Notes under the pieces: model-generated
Seen by the model: the letters and a program-made list of their open reading frames with translations, nothing else
What the model was told of the DNA's origin: nothing
The model's database searches: none
NCBI GenBank assembly: GCA_003868215.1
Contig: QWDQ01000012.1
Location: 62,001-126,000, forward strand
Source of the DNA: Pseudophaeomoniella oleicola
Lineage: Eukaryota; Ascomycota; Eurotiomycetes; Phaeomoniellales; Phaeomoniellaceae
DNA: 64,000 nucleotides
Direction: 5' to 3'
Position numbers and translations under genes: made by a program
Part shown: positions 20,420 through 32,043 of the stretch, one piece after another
Layout of the letters: each line of letters starts with the position of its first letter
Numbering within the stretch: the first letter of the stretch is position 1

Positions 20420-23400
20420 ATGATGGAGGAGCTGTTGAAGGGGCTGAATAACGCACAGAGAGATGCCGTTACATCACCATCCTCAATTCTACAAGTCCTT
20501 GCGCCTCCGGGTTCAGGAAAGACCAAGACACTCACAGCAAGAGTAGCATATCTCCTTACACACAATGGTTATGCGCCATGGGATATCATATGTTGTACTT
20601 TCACCATCAAAGCCGCTCGGGAGATGCGAGAGCGGCTGAGGGGACTGATCGGCGAAGGGTTGGAATCAAAATTGATTCTGGGGACCTTTCATTCGATATG
20701 CAGGCGATATCTTGCCAAGTATGGTAACAAGATAGGAATCCTAGGGGGTTTTGGTATAGCAGACTCAACAGACAGTCTCGCAATTGTCAAAGTGTGAATG
20801 CCATGGATCAACAGAAGCTCTTGTGACTGACTCATGTCTAGAGGATCATCAAGCGCAGCGGGTACAACATCGACGCATCGACAGCTCGATCTCGGATCTC
20901 ACGTTGCAAGGCCCGCGGCTTGTCTTATGACGACGAGACGCCTGGACGGAAGGGTTCGAAACAATCTGTCAGCCGGCAGGAATTCCGCCAAGTCTATAGA
21001 GACTATGAGCAAGAGCTGGCCAAATCGAATCTGCTCGATTACGACGACCTACTCTTGCGATGTCTCGAGCTATTGCGAGAACATCCGGAGTGTGTCTCCA
21101 ACGTCCAGGCGGTCCTAATAGACGAGTTCCAAGATACAAACACTGTCCAATTCGAACTGATGAAGCTCTTCGCCTCCAAAAATAACCGAATCACTATTGT
21201 GGGCGATCCAGATCAGAGCATTTATAGCTTTCGTGCAGCTGAGATTGCAAACCTTCTTCGTATGCGCGGAGTTTATACTGATACCACTGTCATTCATCTG
21301 GAGGAGAATTATCGCTCATGCGCAGCAATTCTTTCTTCTGCTCAAGACGTCATTGAACAAGATACCGCAAGGCCGAATAAAAGGCTGAAAGCTACTCATG
21401 GACATGGATCTATGCCAACTTTTCGGAGACTGCCTTCTGCATACGCAGAGGCATCCTGGATTGTGACAGAGATCCAAAGGGCCATAGCTCTCACAGGAAA
21501 GATGCTCAATTTCTCCGACTTCGCGATATTACTTCGGAGTGCTGCCTTGTCCCGCCTGATCGAGTCGGCGATGGGAAAGTCCGGGATACCTTACAGGATG
21601 GTGGGCGGTTTCAGGTTCTTTGATCGAGTAGAAGTCCGGGTTCTGCTAGACTACCTTAGAACTGTCTGTCAGCCACAGAACAACGACGCCCTGCTGGCCA
21701 TTATCAATGTGCCTCCCCGTGGACTTGGAGAAAAGACGGTCAAGTCACTCATAGATGAATCAGACACGCTGAAGGTTTCTTTATTTGGGTATATCAAAGG
21801 CATTGTGCAAGGGACCCGAGAATCGAAGAACAAACTGAGGACACAAGCAGAGCATAGCCTTAGCACTCTTGTTAACTTGCTTCTTAAGGCAAGGGAAAAG
21901 CTGGCGGTGTGCGAGCCGAAGGAAGCGCCCAAGGCTTTGTTAAAGTTCTTAATTGAAGACCTCAGGTACAAAGACTATTTGGAGAAGACATTGAAAGATG
22001 ATGAGGAGACGAGATGGACAAACGTGGAGGAATTGCTTGCTCAAGCAGATAATATCGGCGACCCGACTGTTAGTACAGAATCAGAAGACCTTCCAGTGAT
22101 TGAGGGTGTCGAGCAGCAGATTCAAAATGAAGCGGAGGAGACTTTAAGCAGATTTCTTGCTAACATAGCGCTGTCCTCTGAAGTGCAATCAGACGATGAC
22201 GGCCAGCAGCAAAGGATTACCATATCCACTATTCACGCTGCTAAAGGACTTGAATGGCCGGTCGTGTTTATCCCAGCCGTATACGAAGGCTCGATACCCC
22301 ATTCGCGAGCTGAAGATACGGATGAGGAGCGTCGTCTTCTCTATGTTGCTATGACCAGGGCCCAGGCACTGCTGTATTTGAGTCATCCACGCAAGGGGTC
22401 CAGATTAGATGAGGAGACTACATGCTCTCACTTCATCAGGTCAGAATCCCTTTCTCGATATTTCCAGGATTCAGGCCCGATATTCAACGACAGGGTCCTC
22501 AAAAGCGCTGCGCTTGTTCTACGCAGAGACATGCCCTCAGATGCAATCATTATAGAAGAAACACCGAAGCTGAAAAGTATCCACGACGACCTGTGGCCTC
22601 TTACGGGGGAATCGGGCGATGAGGAGCAGAAGCGATGGACAGAGGTCGGGGGTCAAGGTCCGCCTGGAGCTGGGGGTTTTGTTCAACATTATTCGGTAGC
22701 TTCGACCATGGACCAGACCCACTCTTTCACAGTACCAGGCGTTCCGCTTTCCGCTGGCTTTACAACAGCAGCGAAGCATATGCAGATTATCGAGAATGCT
22801 TGCATTCAGCAGGCTTCTCGTGGTGCAAAGAGCTCTAGGTCGGCGTCACAGACCAAACCAGTCATGGTGAAAGATCAGAGCCAAAGAAGTATCGGAAGCT
22901 TTTTTGGCGTACCTCAAAGACAACCAACCTCGAAAGCAGATGAAAACCGCGGACTCGATGTGAAACATACCCTCCCACCCTTTCCAAGCCAGCAGCAACG
23001 CGGCGTGTTGAACAGTCCTCATTTACAAGATGAAGGCTCTCACACAATATCTCCATCAGTACCACGTGTTCCGGATCATTTGGCACGTCATCGGCTTCCC
23101 TCTGGACCACTTGGTATCTTGAAACGACCACGACCCCTGGCAGATACTGGTAGCAATTTCCATCGGAAGAAACACGACTTGCACTCCAGTTCCCCTCCTC
23201 CTGAGGCTCGCGACAGTGAGAGTAATCCTCATGTAGAGGAGACAAGCGCACCAATCGTGGCTGCCAGGTCGGATGGGTTCAAGCAAGTACTTACAGTGCA
23301 ACAGACCACGATGATGAAGCTTCAGTCAAATCAATACGGTGGAACAGGCATCGGAAGAAAGACATATGGTGTTAAGAGGAGCATGAATGGTTGGGCTGAA

Positions 23401-23421
23401 AGAATGAAGCGAGGGTCCTAA
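20420..23421 (+). CDS. SRS2: UvrD/Rep-family 3'-5' DNA helicase, Srs2-like, 983 aa
   Basis: Srs2 is an SF1A helicase that strips Rad51 from ssDNA and limits recombination at replication forks. Two exons, 20420-20791 and 20842-23421; the 50-bp intron (GTGTGA...TCTAG) joins IVK to RIIKRSGYN in phase. Helicase motifs appear in order: Walker A APPGSGKT (28-35), TFTIKAAREM (motif Ia region), GTFHSICRR, Walker B DEFQD (218-222), GDPDQSIYSFR, ENYRS, TIHAAKGLEWP (motif V) and LYVAMTRAQ (motif VI). The C-terminal ~330 residues are disordered. At residues 805-812 they contain QRSIGSFF, an exact fit to the PCNA-binding PIP-box pattern QxxIxxFF. The start at 20420 is followed by a second ATG; either may be used. 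The family is certain; orthology to Srs2 rather than another fungal UvrD helicase is likely. Confidence 0.9.
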
Positions 23422-23877
23422 TGGACTGATGGAAAGGACCATTATTTATGATCTTATGTTGGTCTACTTTTTCGGTGATACCCCTGGGACGATAATCTGG
23501 TTTGATAGCACGGTATAATATTAGAGAGCGTCGACTGAAGCGTAGACTGCATACCTCCATTATGGCATTTATATGGCACTGTTTTATTTCACTCTTGTAT
23601 AGGCATGGATGGTAAGCAGAAGCAGCGAACTTCACTATTGTGGTGCCAGACTTGAACAAAGGGACAATCTGGGGTGTCTCCATCAAAATGCTCATACTCG
23701 GCAAGTTGCCCCACGTTTCGCAGAAGTTGTCGCATCGCTGAACACAAGTGTTCCAAAGATGTTACAAGCGTCGATATATGACCAACCAGCATGCTATCCA
23801 TATCCTCAATATGAACGCTGCGTTATATCTCTGCTATTTGGACTTGATGTTTCGCTTGCGAGTTTCCTACTTGCCAA
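23422..23877. other. Spacer between Srs2-like and cytochrome b5 genes
   Basis: The two genes run in tandem, so this short stretch holds the helicase 3' UTR and the b5 gene promoter. An ORF at 23609-23884 overlaps the b5 start but is not protein-like. Confidence 0.5.
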
Positions 23878-24990
23878 ATGTTAGGTCAATATCTTCTGCA
23901 GTACTCCGGCCTCGGTGACTTCGACTCTACATATATCGCGGGGACTATTGTTGTCGCTTCCACAGCATGGGTGGCTTACTATACGTCTGTCAGAAGATGG
24001 GGGCTTGGCAGGGCTATACCCGACCAGAACACTATAGGAACTATAGCGGAAGACCACGAGGCGACAACGCGCCAGTCAGAGAAACGAGAGCAAGGGATTG
24101 AAACAGAGTCAGCAGTACGGAAAGCGCCTCTTAAAGCGGCTGGGATATCGATACCGTCATTCACGCTGGATGATAGTCAGCGTGCTGAGGACGGAGATGC
24201 CACACCGACAGCGATTGAGGCACCCTCGGCGTTGAAGTTGAACCCCCCACAGCCACCGTCAAGCAATACCATCATGCCTCCTCCACCAAGGCCGTCGAAT
24301 TTGATGACCCCTCCTCAAGCTCCACCTCGCCTCAAACCTCCGAGCTTCTCCTCTGCCCCTTCTACTCGTATGGCACCCCCACCTCGTCCCTCAAACGCCT
24401 CATCTCTCCGACCACCTCCATCTGCCGCCGCTGGCCTTCGCGTGCCTCCCCGTCCTGCCGCTACATCCTCCACACTTACCTCATCGAGACCCTCCTCTCG
24501 GTCCGTCACCTTGACTCCTGGCCACTCACCTCTCGACTGGGCCAGTCTAACCAACAACCCTTCTTCCATCGCCCACCTCCGCGGCCGCGACGCCACCCGC
24601 CTCTCCATCACCCTCTTCTCCACCCCCTACACCCCCCTCCCCATCCCCCCAACCACACTCCGCCGCTTCACCGGCCGAAAGAGTCGCGACGCATGGACAT
24701 CATACAACGGTAGAATATACAATATCACACCATACCTTCCCTTCCACCCCGGGGGTGAAAAGGAACTACTCAAGGGCGCCGGCAGGGGCAGCGAAAAACT
24801 CTTCGCCGAGGTACACCCCTGGGTCAACTGGGAGGGCATGCTGAAGGAATGTTGCATCGGCGTGCTTGTCGGCGAAGACGACGAGAGGGCTATCAGGATC
24901 AATGCCGACGCGCAGGTCGTCGGAGTGGGATCTGGGACTGGTCCAGTCCTCGGAGCTGGAGAGCAGAATCCGTTGGATGAGATGGATTGA
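23878..24990 (+). CDS. Membrane-anchored cytochrome b5-domain protein (Irc21-like), 370 aa
   Basis: Single exon from ATG 23878. Residues about 18-35 (IAGTIVVASTAWVAYY) form one probable membrane anchor near the N terminus. A long disordered stretch follows (about 60-240), rich in Pro and Ser with repeated PPPRPS-type motifs. The C-terminal ~110 residues are a cytochrome b5-like heme-binding domain: WTSYNGRIYNITPYLPFHPGGEKELL, with the first heme ligand His in HPGG and the second probably in EVHPWVN, then the GVLVG end. This layout, with a late b5 domain after a disordered tail, resembles yeast Irc21 and the b5 part of Cyb5R4-type proteins. There is no reductase domain, so it is presumably an electron carrier that needs a partner. 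Codon use in 24240-24760 is strongly C-rich, matching the Pro/Ser run. Confidence 0.85.
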   Translation: MLGQYLLQYSGLGDFDSTYIAGTIVVASTAWVAYYTSVRRWGLGRAIPDQNTIGTIAEDHEATTRQSEKREQGIETESAVRKAPLKAAGISIPSFTLDDSQRAEDGDATPTAIEAPSALKLNPPQPPSSNTIMPPPPRPSNLMTPPQAPPRLKPPSFSSAPSTRMAPPPRPSNASSLRPPPSAAAGLRVPPRPAATSSTLTSSRPSSRSVTLTPGHSPLDWASLTNNPSSIAHLRGRDATRLSITLFSTPYTPLPIPPTTLRRFTGRKSRDAWTSYNGRIYNITPYLPFHPGGEKELLKGAGRGSEKLFAEVHPWVNWEGMLKECCIGVLVGEDDERAIRINADAQVVGVGSGTGPVLGAGEQNPLDEMD

Positions 24991-26559
24991 ATTGTCATTT
25001 TCCCCCTCTATGTTAGATGATGCAAACAAGACCCAGAAAAGAACCCATAACAACCGCCTTAGATATACATCTACCTAGAAATTTTTTTATCCCCTGTCCT
25101 TATTCCACGACCCTTCCTCCATGAAATCCATTTCAATCTCTCCCCCCTCTCCCTCCTTTTTTTCTCGTCCACATTTACTCGATTCCGCAAATTCCAGGTG
25201 GGCCTGGGCCCTTTTGTCTTCCCACGAGCCGCAAACAAAGCAGATTGCCGCATGGTTGCCTTGTCTGCCTGCCTGGTCGGTCGTTGAACGAGACGGGACT
25301 CTTGGACAGATTAATGGGTAGAGAATGGGAATGGAAGATTGAGGGAGTGAGTGTATCTAGTCAGAGTGTACGTATGTATGTAAGTATCTACGGCGGTACC
25401 CCTGAGTGATACGTACAGTACATGTGCATCTGATATACAATTTGTTTCTTTCTTTCCTTCTTTCACTCCCCTTCAACATCCACCGCTAGCCAAGCAAACA
25501 AGCAAACGAAACAACCAAACAATTAGATAGCCCCTCTCTATCGACATACAACCAGATACTGCCAAACAAGTTGGAAGGAAGGGAGCTGCCATCCAGTTTT
25601 CCAACTTTTGTCTTTCTTTTTGTGTGTTTCTTTGTCCCTTTGTCTGTCTGTCTACCTCGTTCATATCTATCTGTTTGTGGACGGACAGACGAATTTTGCT
25701 TTCTTGACTGGCGTCCACAACTTCTCTTTCTTTCTTGTTTGTTTGTTTGAGAGGGTTATGATGATGAAGGCAGGGAAGGGAAGGGAAGGGGAGAGAAGAC
25801 AAAGGAGCAAACATCCGGCAGGGAGTTTGCTGTATGACTAAAGGAAAATGAGTGATCGTAAAGGGGGAGACGGAGAGGGTTTGGATGGAGAATAAATAGA
25901 AGGGTAAAAGGGTCAGTTTGGTGGATTTCTAGGTCTTCGTCTTCGGTATCTTCTTGCTTCAGTGATCGGGAGTGAAGGCGTCCTCGCCATGTACCCTCTT
26001 CTTCTCCCTGCTCCTCCCCTTCTTCTTCTTCTTGTTCTTCTTCTTCTTCGTCCTTTTCCAATTTTTGGCCTTCTCCCGGTTTTCTCGTCACCAAGCAAGG
26101 GCTTGGCCTGGATGGCTCCGTTTCAGAGACCCTAGACGATATTAGCAACTGGTTCTAATCGATACTCACACTGGTAGCCATGGCTCCTGATGAGCATTGA
26201 TATAAAGGAGATTGGATACGGTGGTCCAAACAAATTTGCAAGCAGGGCAATTCCCGCATACGTATATATATTAATACGACAATGGACGGATTGAGAAGGG
26301 CAGATGTCTTTCTGCTGCGGCTGTAAGTACTCCCTGTGAAACGATGTAAGAGTGGAAGCTGGTGGAGGCTTCACCGGTCAAAATTTGGAAGACTTGCAAA
26401 TAGCTTCTTACTGACGGTCATAATCCCACAGAAGAGTTTTCATGCGGTTGGCATTGGATCTGCTGTCAGACTCATTGAATGCTTGTTAATACATTCGTTC
26501 TCTTTTAGCAGTCGACGACTTCTTTCTCCTGCTCTATCCCAGCCTCATTCGCTCTGAAA
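24991..26559. other. Spacer with CT-rich and CTT repeats
   Basis: No gene was seen on either strand. It has extensive CT/GA-skewed low complexity, including a (CTT)n tract at 26020-26049. The ORF at 25756-26148 (-) owes its acidic Glu-run to this repeat. Confidence 0.55.
26020..26049. repeat. (CTT)n microsatellite
   Basis: An imperfect CTT trinucleotide tract, read directly. On the minus strand it reads as GAA/GAG codons and creates a spurious acidic ORF. Confidence 0.9.
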
Positions 26560-27120
26560 ATGGAGGATATCGAGATGCCAATCCCATCGAACAAGGTCGA
26601 AGTCAAGACCGAGGAAGTAGAGGATGAAAACCACCTCTACCTCAAGCAGTACATCAACCAGCCAGAAGCATATCGACCCAGGCGAGCAGATATTCTGCAG
26701 CCAATGATGATTGACTGTCATGCTTTATATATCAGATATCGACGAGACCTCGAACGTCTGGCGGAGAAGGTTTTCTCCGCTCATGCAGAAGAAGGCGGCG
26801 CAGAAGACGACGACAGCAGCAAGCCTGAGCAGGAACGAGGCCAGCGGCGATACGTCTCCAGGACTGTCAATGATCACTTCAGCACTGAAGTGTGGCATTC
26901 CTGCAAAGAGCCACTCCCCGAAGGTCTGCCTCTGGACCAACTCGCAAGGGACTACCCCAACCATCTCTTCGGTCAATATCTGCTCCGCTTCATGAACGAC
27001 AACACTCAGAAGTGGACAGCCAAGAAGATTTGGAAGCTGGTCGATTCCATTGCCAAGGCAGAGAAGTCGTCTCTCAGAACCCCAGAGTTGGATCGCAAAG
27101 AGGATGCGATATCTGGATGA
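26560..27120 (+). CDS. Unknown hydrophilic protein, 186 aa; possibly truncated by a frame disruption
   Basis: The ORF starts at ATG 26560 (MEDIEMPIPSNKVEVKTEE). The acidic N terminus is followed by a helical, charged body: LYLKQYINQPEAYRPRR, DCHALYIRYRRDLERLAEKV, an acidic low-complexity patch, then HLFGQYLLRFM and WTAKKIWKLVD. Composition and codon use look genuinely coding until about 27080. Protein-like sequence then continues in the +1 frame instead (see the next entry and findings), so the stop at 27118 may not be the ancestral end. I recognise no domain; the helices and basic/acidic mix would suit a chromatin or nuclear protein, but that is a guess. Confidence 0.5.
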   Translation: MEDIEMPIPSNKVEVKTEEVEDENHLYLKQYINQPEAYRPRRADILQPMMIDCHALYIRYRRDLERLAEKVFSAHAEEGGAEDDDSSKPEQERGQRRYVSRTVNDHFSTEVWHSCKEPLPEGLPLDQLARDYPNHLFGQYLLRFMNDNTQKWTAKKIWKLVDSIAKAEKSSLRTPELDRKEDAISG

Positions 27121-27659
27121 AGAGAAATGAAAGCGGGAGCGCGGAAACAATAAGCGACTCCGAAGGCAAAAAAGGGGAAGGCTGCAAGAGATGGATGGAA
27201 GAAACCTCGGAGGGATTGCGGCATCCGACACAGAGTCCGGATCATTGGAGGATTACACTGTCCAGATCTTCAAGGACCCAAACTGGACGTTGATATGGAA
27301 CGACGAAGAGTCAAACGCGGACGACGGCACTATTGGTAGATCCGAGATTGACGAAAAGGACATATCATCCGTCAGAGACTGTCCACCATTTGAGCGTCTG
27401 CGATTGACTATGCCGAACCCAAGTCACCCATCAAACGCCCGCTGGATGGATTGATGGAGATCGAGAAGGTATCCATGATCCCTGATCCCTTAACGCCTGC
27501 CACGATCCCATCTCAACTAAGTGGCGTGCGGGATTATGCAGCAGCAACGCACGAATGTCGATCTCTTCGAAGCTCAGCGGAGTAAGCTCTAGGGCATGAC
27601 TGGCTTTTTTCTCTGTCAGATTCTCGTCCAAAGAAGGTACCTCGAAATATCCGCCATAG
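27081..27659 (+). pseudogene. Frame-disrupted continuation of the 26.6 kb gene
   Basis: Past about 27080 the plausible coding signal moves to the +1 frame: SWIAKRMRYLDEEK, a TGA at 27128, then a basic run (NNKRLRRQKRGRLQEMDGRN) and DYTVQIFKDPNWTLIWNDEES up to about 27335. It then returns to the first frame at about 27395 (DYAEPKSPIKRPLDGLMEIEKV) until TAA at 27583. The second change can be explained by a weak intron, 27336-27394 (phase fits, GTAGAT...TTGAG). The TAA overlaps a good-looking but very short intron, 27582-27619 (GTAAGC...CTGTCAG, 38 nt), leading to a TAG at 27657. No acceptable intron explains the first change and the TGA. Either this is a decayed gene, or unusual introns or sequence errors are present. 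Confidence 0.35.
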
Positions 27660-28459
27660 AGAACAACAATCCCGTGAGCGCAGGCAGCCCTCTAAAAAGC
27701 AACGAAGTTGTCCTTCATCACAATGACCACGACCACGACGTACTGCTTGAGCCAAAGAGCCAACATGTGCAATCCCACACGCCGCTTCTCAAACCAAGTC
27801 GCCAGCATCATCCAGCACACCTGCCTCAACTCGCCATACACCAAGCAGTGAAACAAACGCGAACCAACCATCCCTCAAGTCTGATCAATGGGCGAAAGTA
27901 CCCATCAGAGGGTATCATCAAAATAAAACATGTACGAACAAAATAACGCAACAGGAGGAGATATGAGGTTTCAAGGCAAAGTAAAGAGAGGGATGGATGG
28001 GTAGGGGCGTTTCTGGGGGAATTCGGAAATAGTCAACTGTGCTCCCGATTGTTTCCTCGATATTATAGAAACAAAGTTGTACTCATGTTGGAAGATTACT
28101 TCTTTCGTGGGATAATACTTAGATAGGATGAATGAGGAGAGGAATGTATGCACCCGAGACGATTCGAGTGAGGATCTGAAACGTGTGGATGTTGCTTTAG
28201 AGCCGAAATATAAATCACAAATGCGCGCCCAAGCAAAAGTCATGATCAACCAGTTGTGAAATGAGACCTGATGGATTCAAGACACAGTCAATTGACCTAT
28301 GGTTGAATTCACTAGATGACAATAAAAAGAGAGGCGCATACAATATTTCAGAATGAGTCACACATGGTTTCTATATTAGACCTATGAAAGACAAATAGTC
28401 GTGTGCGGAAGAAACGTCCGAAAGTGTCAATACAATAATACAATGCGCCCAAACAGACA
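27660..28459. other. Spacer between the disrupted gene and eis1 3' end
   Basis: Frame 1 of the disrupted gene stays arginine- and serine-rich to 27966, broken by TGA at 27724 and 27748, so eroded coding sequence may extend that far. From 27967 to 28459 nothing coding is seen; this is presumably the eis1 3' UTR. Confidence 0.4.
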
Positions 28460-31155
28460 TCATAACTCCTCGCTAAACTTCGAATGATGTTCTGACTCTC
28501 CAGTGACGGCCATGTAAGCACTGTCCTGGAGACCGGAAGGCCCTGGTGACTTCTGCTCCTCGAACGTATCCCTGGCTTCCTCGAACTCGTCGTCCTCATC
28601 AGTAGGACCGTCAGAGTGAAGGTGCAATTTCCCTAGAATCTTGCTCTTCAAACCTCGACTGCGACCTCGCTCCGGAGTTGTCTCGACGCCTGTTTGGTTG
28701 TCCCCCGAGGAGGACAGTGAGCTTATGGAGGAACTGCGACCTGTGGATGGCCTGGTATCTGGTGCATCATACATGTCCTGCGAATCACCAGTAGTGGATC
28801 GACCAGCTAGGGCGACGTCCCGCATGGATGTCTCTGCAGGCGTCTCTTCAGTTGAGTTGCTGATAGCTGTCTCCTCATAAGCTGGGCCCCCGATCTCGGC
28901 TTCCTCAGTAGGCTTAGTTGCCTTGCTGGATCTCCGGAATCTTGAGAACCACGACTTTTTGTTTGGAGATCCAGGAGTAGAATGGTCTTCGTGTTCGGCG
29001 GCAGCGTGAGTACTTCCTGGCGCAAGATGGACTGCCACATCTTCGTCAGAAGAGCTGGAAGCGATACTTCCTGCATTGGCTGCTGCTGCCGCCGCGGGTT
29101 CTGGTACGGTGATAGGTTCTGTAGGGACATCCACGTCTACCTGGGGTGCTTCGTCGGCTATTTTGTCTTCCTCTGCTGCTGCTGCACCAGCACCACCCAA
29201 CCCAAACATCGTACCGAGAGAACGGTGCTTGTTGTCCTTAGACTTCCTCTTCTCCTTGGTCAAGCGCTTTTCCTCGGCCTTGCGAGCCTTGTCTTCCTCT
29301 TTCCGTGCTCGTTCATCCTGCTTTTCTTGCTCTACAACTCACGTTAGCTCAATTCAGAAACGGACTCAAGTACAGGCGTTTACCTTTAGCACTCTTTAGA
29401 GCGTCCTTCATTTCGGCATCTCGGACGCGTTCTTGCTCCGCTCGTCGTTTTCTTTCTTCTTCATCCAACTTCGCCTCTTCATCCCTTGCACGCTGAGCCT
29501 CTGCCTTTTCGGCTATGTCGTCGAAGGTGGGTTGGAGACGAGCCCTCGCAATAGCTTCGATGTCCGATCTGTCCATGTGTTTCCCTCCTCCAATACCAAC
29601 CTTGCCGTAAGTCTCCATACGGGCCGCACTCTCAGCTTCTGCCCTCTCTCGGGCTTGTTTCTCCCACTCTTGCGTCATAGCAGGAGATGCTTTTCCTGTG
29701 TCACTATACACCTTTTCGTCCATCTTTGCCATTCTCGCTTGAACGTTTCGTTGAGCTGCCGCCATCAGAGCGTCTCGATCATTCTGTCGTTTCTGGCCAT
29801 CTACCTCGTCGACTTTGCTTCTGAATATTGACATCTGAGTGCGAATCTTTTTAGACTGTTCTTCGTCCACCCTACTGAGTTGTCCATCACTTGATGATCT
29901 GCGTCGCAATGAATTGCGAATGGAAAGCCGCGAGCGGGATGGGCCACCTTGGCCATAGTAATCCCTGTACGACTTGTGTTCGTTCTCAAGCTTCGCCAGA
30001 CGTTCTTGGGCCAACCTCATTGCAGCTTCTTGTAGATTTGTGTATTGCGGGTACGTCGGTACACTCTCTTCGCTTGTGACACTCGACGCTGTCGAACGGC
30101 GTCGATTGTGCGACCGTGCTGCAGCTCGTCGGCTGTCAGATCGTGAGAGTCCCTCATCCTTCTTTGCTGCTTCGATCGCATCTTGCTGGACCGCATACAT
30201 TTTCCTCGCCATTGCGACAGCCGATGCACGCAGAGTGTCCTGCCTATTTTTTTCTTCAACCTCGATTGCAACCGGTGGATTTGACCCGTACATCTCTCGC
30301 GATACATTATTCCTCGCAATATTGTGGATTCGACTAGCATCGAGCGCGGGATCTGCAGCGTTCGATGAGACCGGACTCGGTGGTGAGCCGCGGTGGGAAG
30401 CCATAGCAGCTTTCAATGCCCATGGTGTATCGACGTCCTTCGGCTTGATCGGCGCTGATTCTGCTCTCCTTCGACTCCCTGACATTGCACCTGTCGCAGC
30501 TAGCAATGCCTTGTGGTGCGCATCCAGAGGCACCTCCCTTCTTACCACTGGAGAAAGATCAGTCATTGCGGCGGCTTGTCCGGCAGCGGACTGCCCGTAG
30601 CTGGATTCCTCTGGCATCCAAATTTCCACGTTGGCACCGTCTCGCGCAGCGAGAAGTGCAGCTTTCGAACCAGCTTTACTCAATTCCGGCTCCCACAGCG
30701 GATCGGCTTGGTAATCTTTCGCCAAATATGCCGCCTTTTCCGCGGCTGGTAATGCGTCTGGTTTCCAATGCTCAAAGGATTTCTGATTGCTATTGGCTAG
30801 ACTAGCTGCAGCGCCTGCCGAGGATAGCTTGACACCACCTGTGGATGGGAATGAGGGAAGGTCACTAGCTTTGGCGTACTTCAATGAAGTCGCAGCGCCT
30901 GGTTAGATTGTTCTGTCAGCGGATGGATGCGGCGCGCGCAATAGGAAAGTATGACGTCGGCCGCTTTACTTACCAGCTGAAGATAACTTCCCATTGTCAT
31001 CCAGCAACGGATGCGATGAGCCAGGTTTTGGTCTGGTCACATAGAGGGCAGCGGATGCAGCTGGTTTTTCATTAGTTACAGCGACGTAGACTCTCTAATT
31101 GCATCCTGTTACCTTGATCTTGAAGTTGTGGCGGTTGCTGCGTTTTTGCGGCCAT
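28460..31155 (-). CDS. EIS1: Eisosome protein 1 (Eis1), 838 aa
   Basis: Eis1 is a component of eisosomes, the Pil1-scaffolded plasma-membrane furrows of fungi. Four exons: 31155-31113, 31060-30974, 30898-29384 and 29331-28460, all GT-AG (GTAACA, GTAAGT, GTAAAC donors) with consistent phase. The N terminus reads MAAKTQQPPQLQDQ, then ALYVTRPKPG. The family hallmark follows: repeated SSAGAA-SL units (KLSSAGAATSLKYA, KLSSAGAAASLANS) followed by EHWKPDALPAAEKAAYLA and GSKAALLAARDG. The centre is Ser/Arg-rich. The region around residues 500-590 is a strongly charged coiled coil of EE/KR runs. The C terminus is acidic, with Ala, Ser and Asp-rich segments. The start is divergent from the phosphatase gene at 32.0 kb. 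Confidence 0.92.
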
Positions 31156-32043
31156 GATTGACTATAATTGGGGGGATCCGCACTAGACCGGGGGGGAAAG
31201 TCAGGTCTAGAGAGCGATTAATCAAAGATGAATGAAGAGTGTATGTTGATTGCAGTCGGTTATTTCGAATATCATATCATAACCTATCGTCGAGTATAAT
31301 AGAACATGATGACGAGCTCACAGGAAAGAGAGAAAAGTGAAGAGAAAGAACTGATTAAGTTCGAAGGAGATATGATGATCACCGAGCTGAAATATGGGGG
31401 ATCTGCTTCTGACGCATTTGGCCTTGCTTTTACTTTTCCACTTATCGTACGTAGTCGGTAGTCCAGCTCTTTTGCCTTTGGAATGATGCTCAGCGAGATC
31501 AGTCGAGGCGTGCCGCTTCTTGTGTAGCATTCCCCGCGGACGAAAGCAAGTGTCGCTGTGATGACGTCGCTAAGTAGACCTAAAATGTGCAGCGGGTTGC
31601 TGGGTCACACCTAATTGAATATGTGCTATGCAACGCCACTATCTTCATACAACTGAGTGCTTCAGGCTTCAGCTATTCTAGAAGTATTCCAGTAGGTGCA
31701 ATGCTCCAATATCTCCAAGAGGATTGCGTCCGTTGACGGTAGACAGCAGGATGTATCGTCTGATATATTCGAATAATATATTGTGGCCACGTTATGAAAT
31801 AAATTAATGATGTTATCATGCTGATCGACGTCCAGGTACTGGGGAAAACAGGGTTGGCTGCTCCCCAACCAGAGAGAGTCTAGAAGCCCGGTCCTCAAAA
31901 ACTGGGTCGATAAAACAAACGTCGACTGTAAGCTGTTGTAGATCTCACGAACGCGTCAATTCATGCTACAGTTGAAGCCCAGAGAATTCCAAAGTCAGCG
32001 TTGATATTGTGTCTTTGGCGCCCATAGCATTTTCCGTTGAGGC
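31156..32043. other. Divergent promoter region, eis1 / phosphatase
   Basis: It contains the promoters and 5' UTRs of both genes. The short ORFs present are not protein-like, and no specific element could be assigned. Confidence 0.5.

Noticed and set aside
25756-26148. Acidic minus-strand ORF, 130 codons
   Set aside because: The Glu-run is produced by the CTT microsatellite; the remainder has no protein character.
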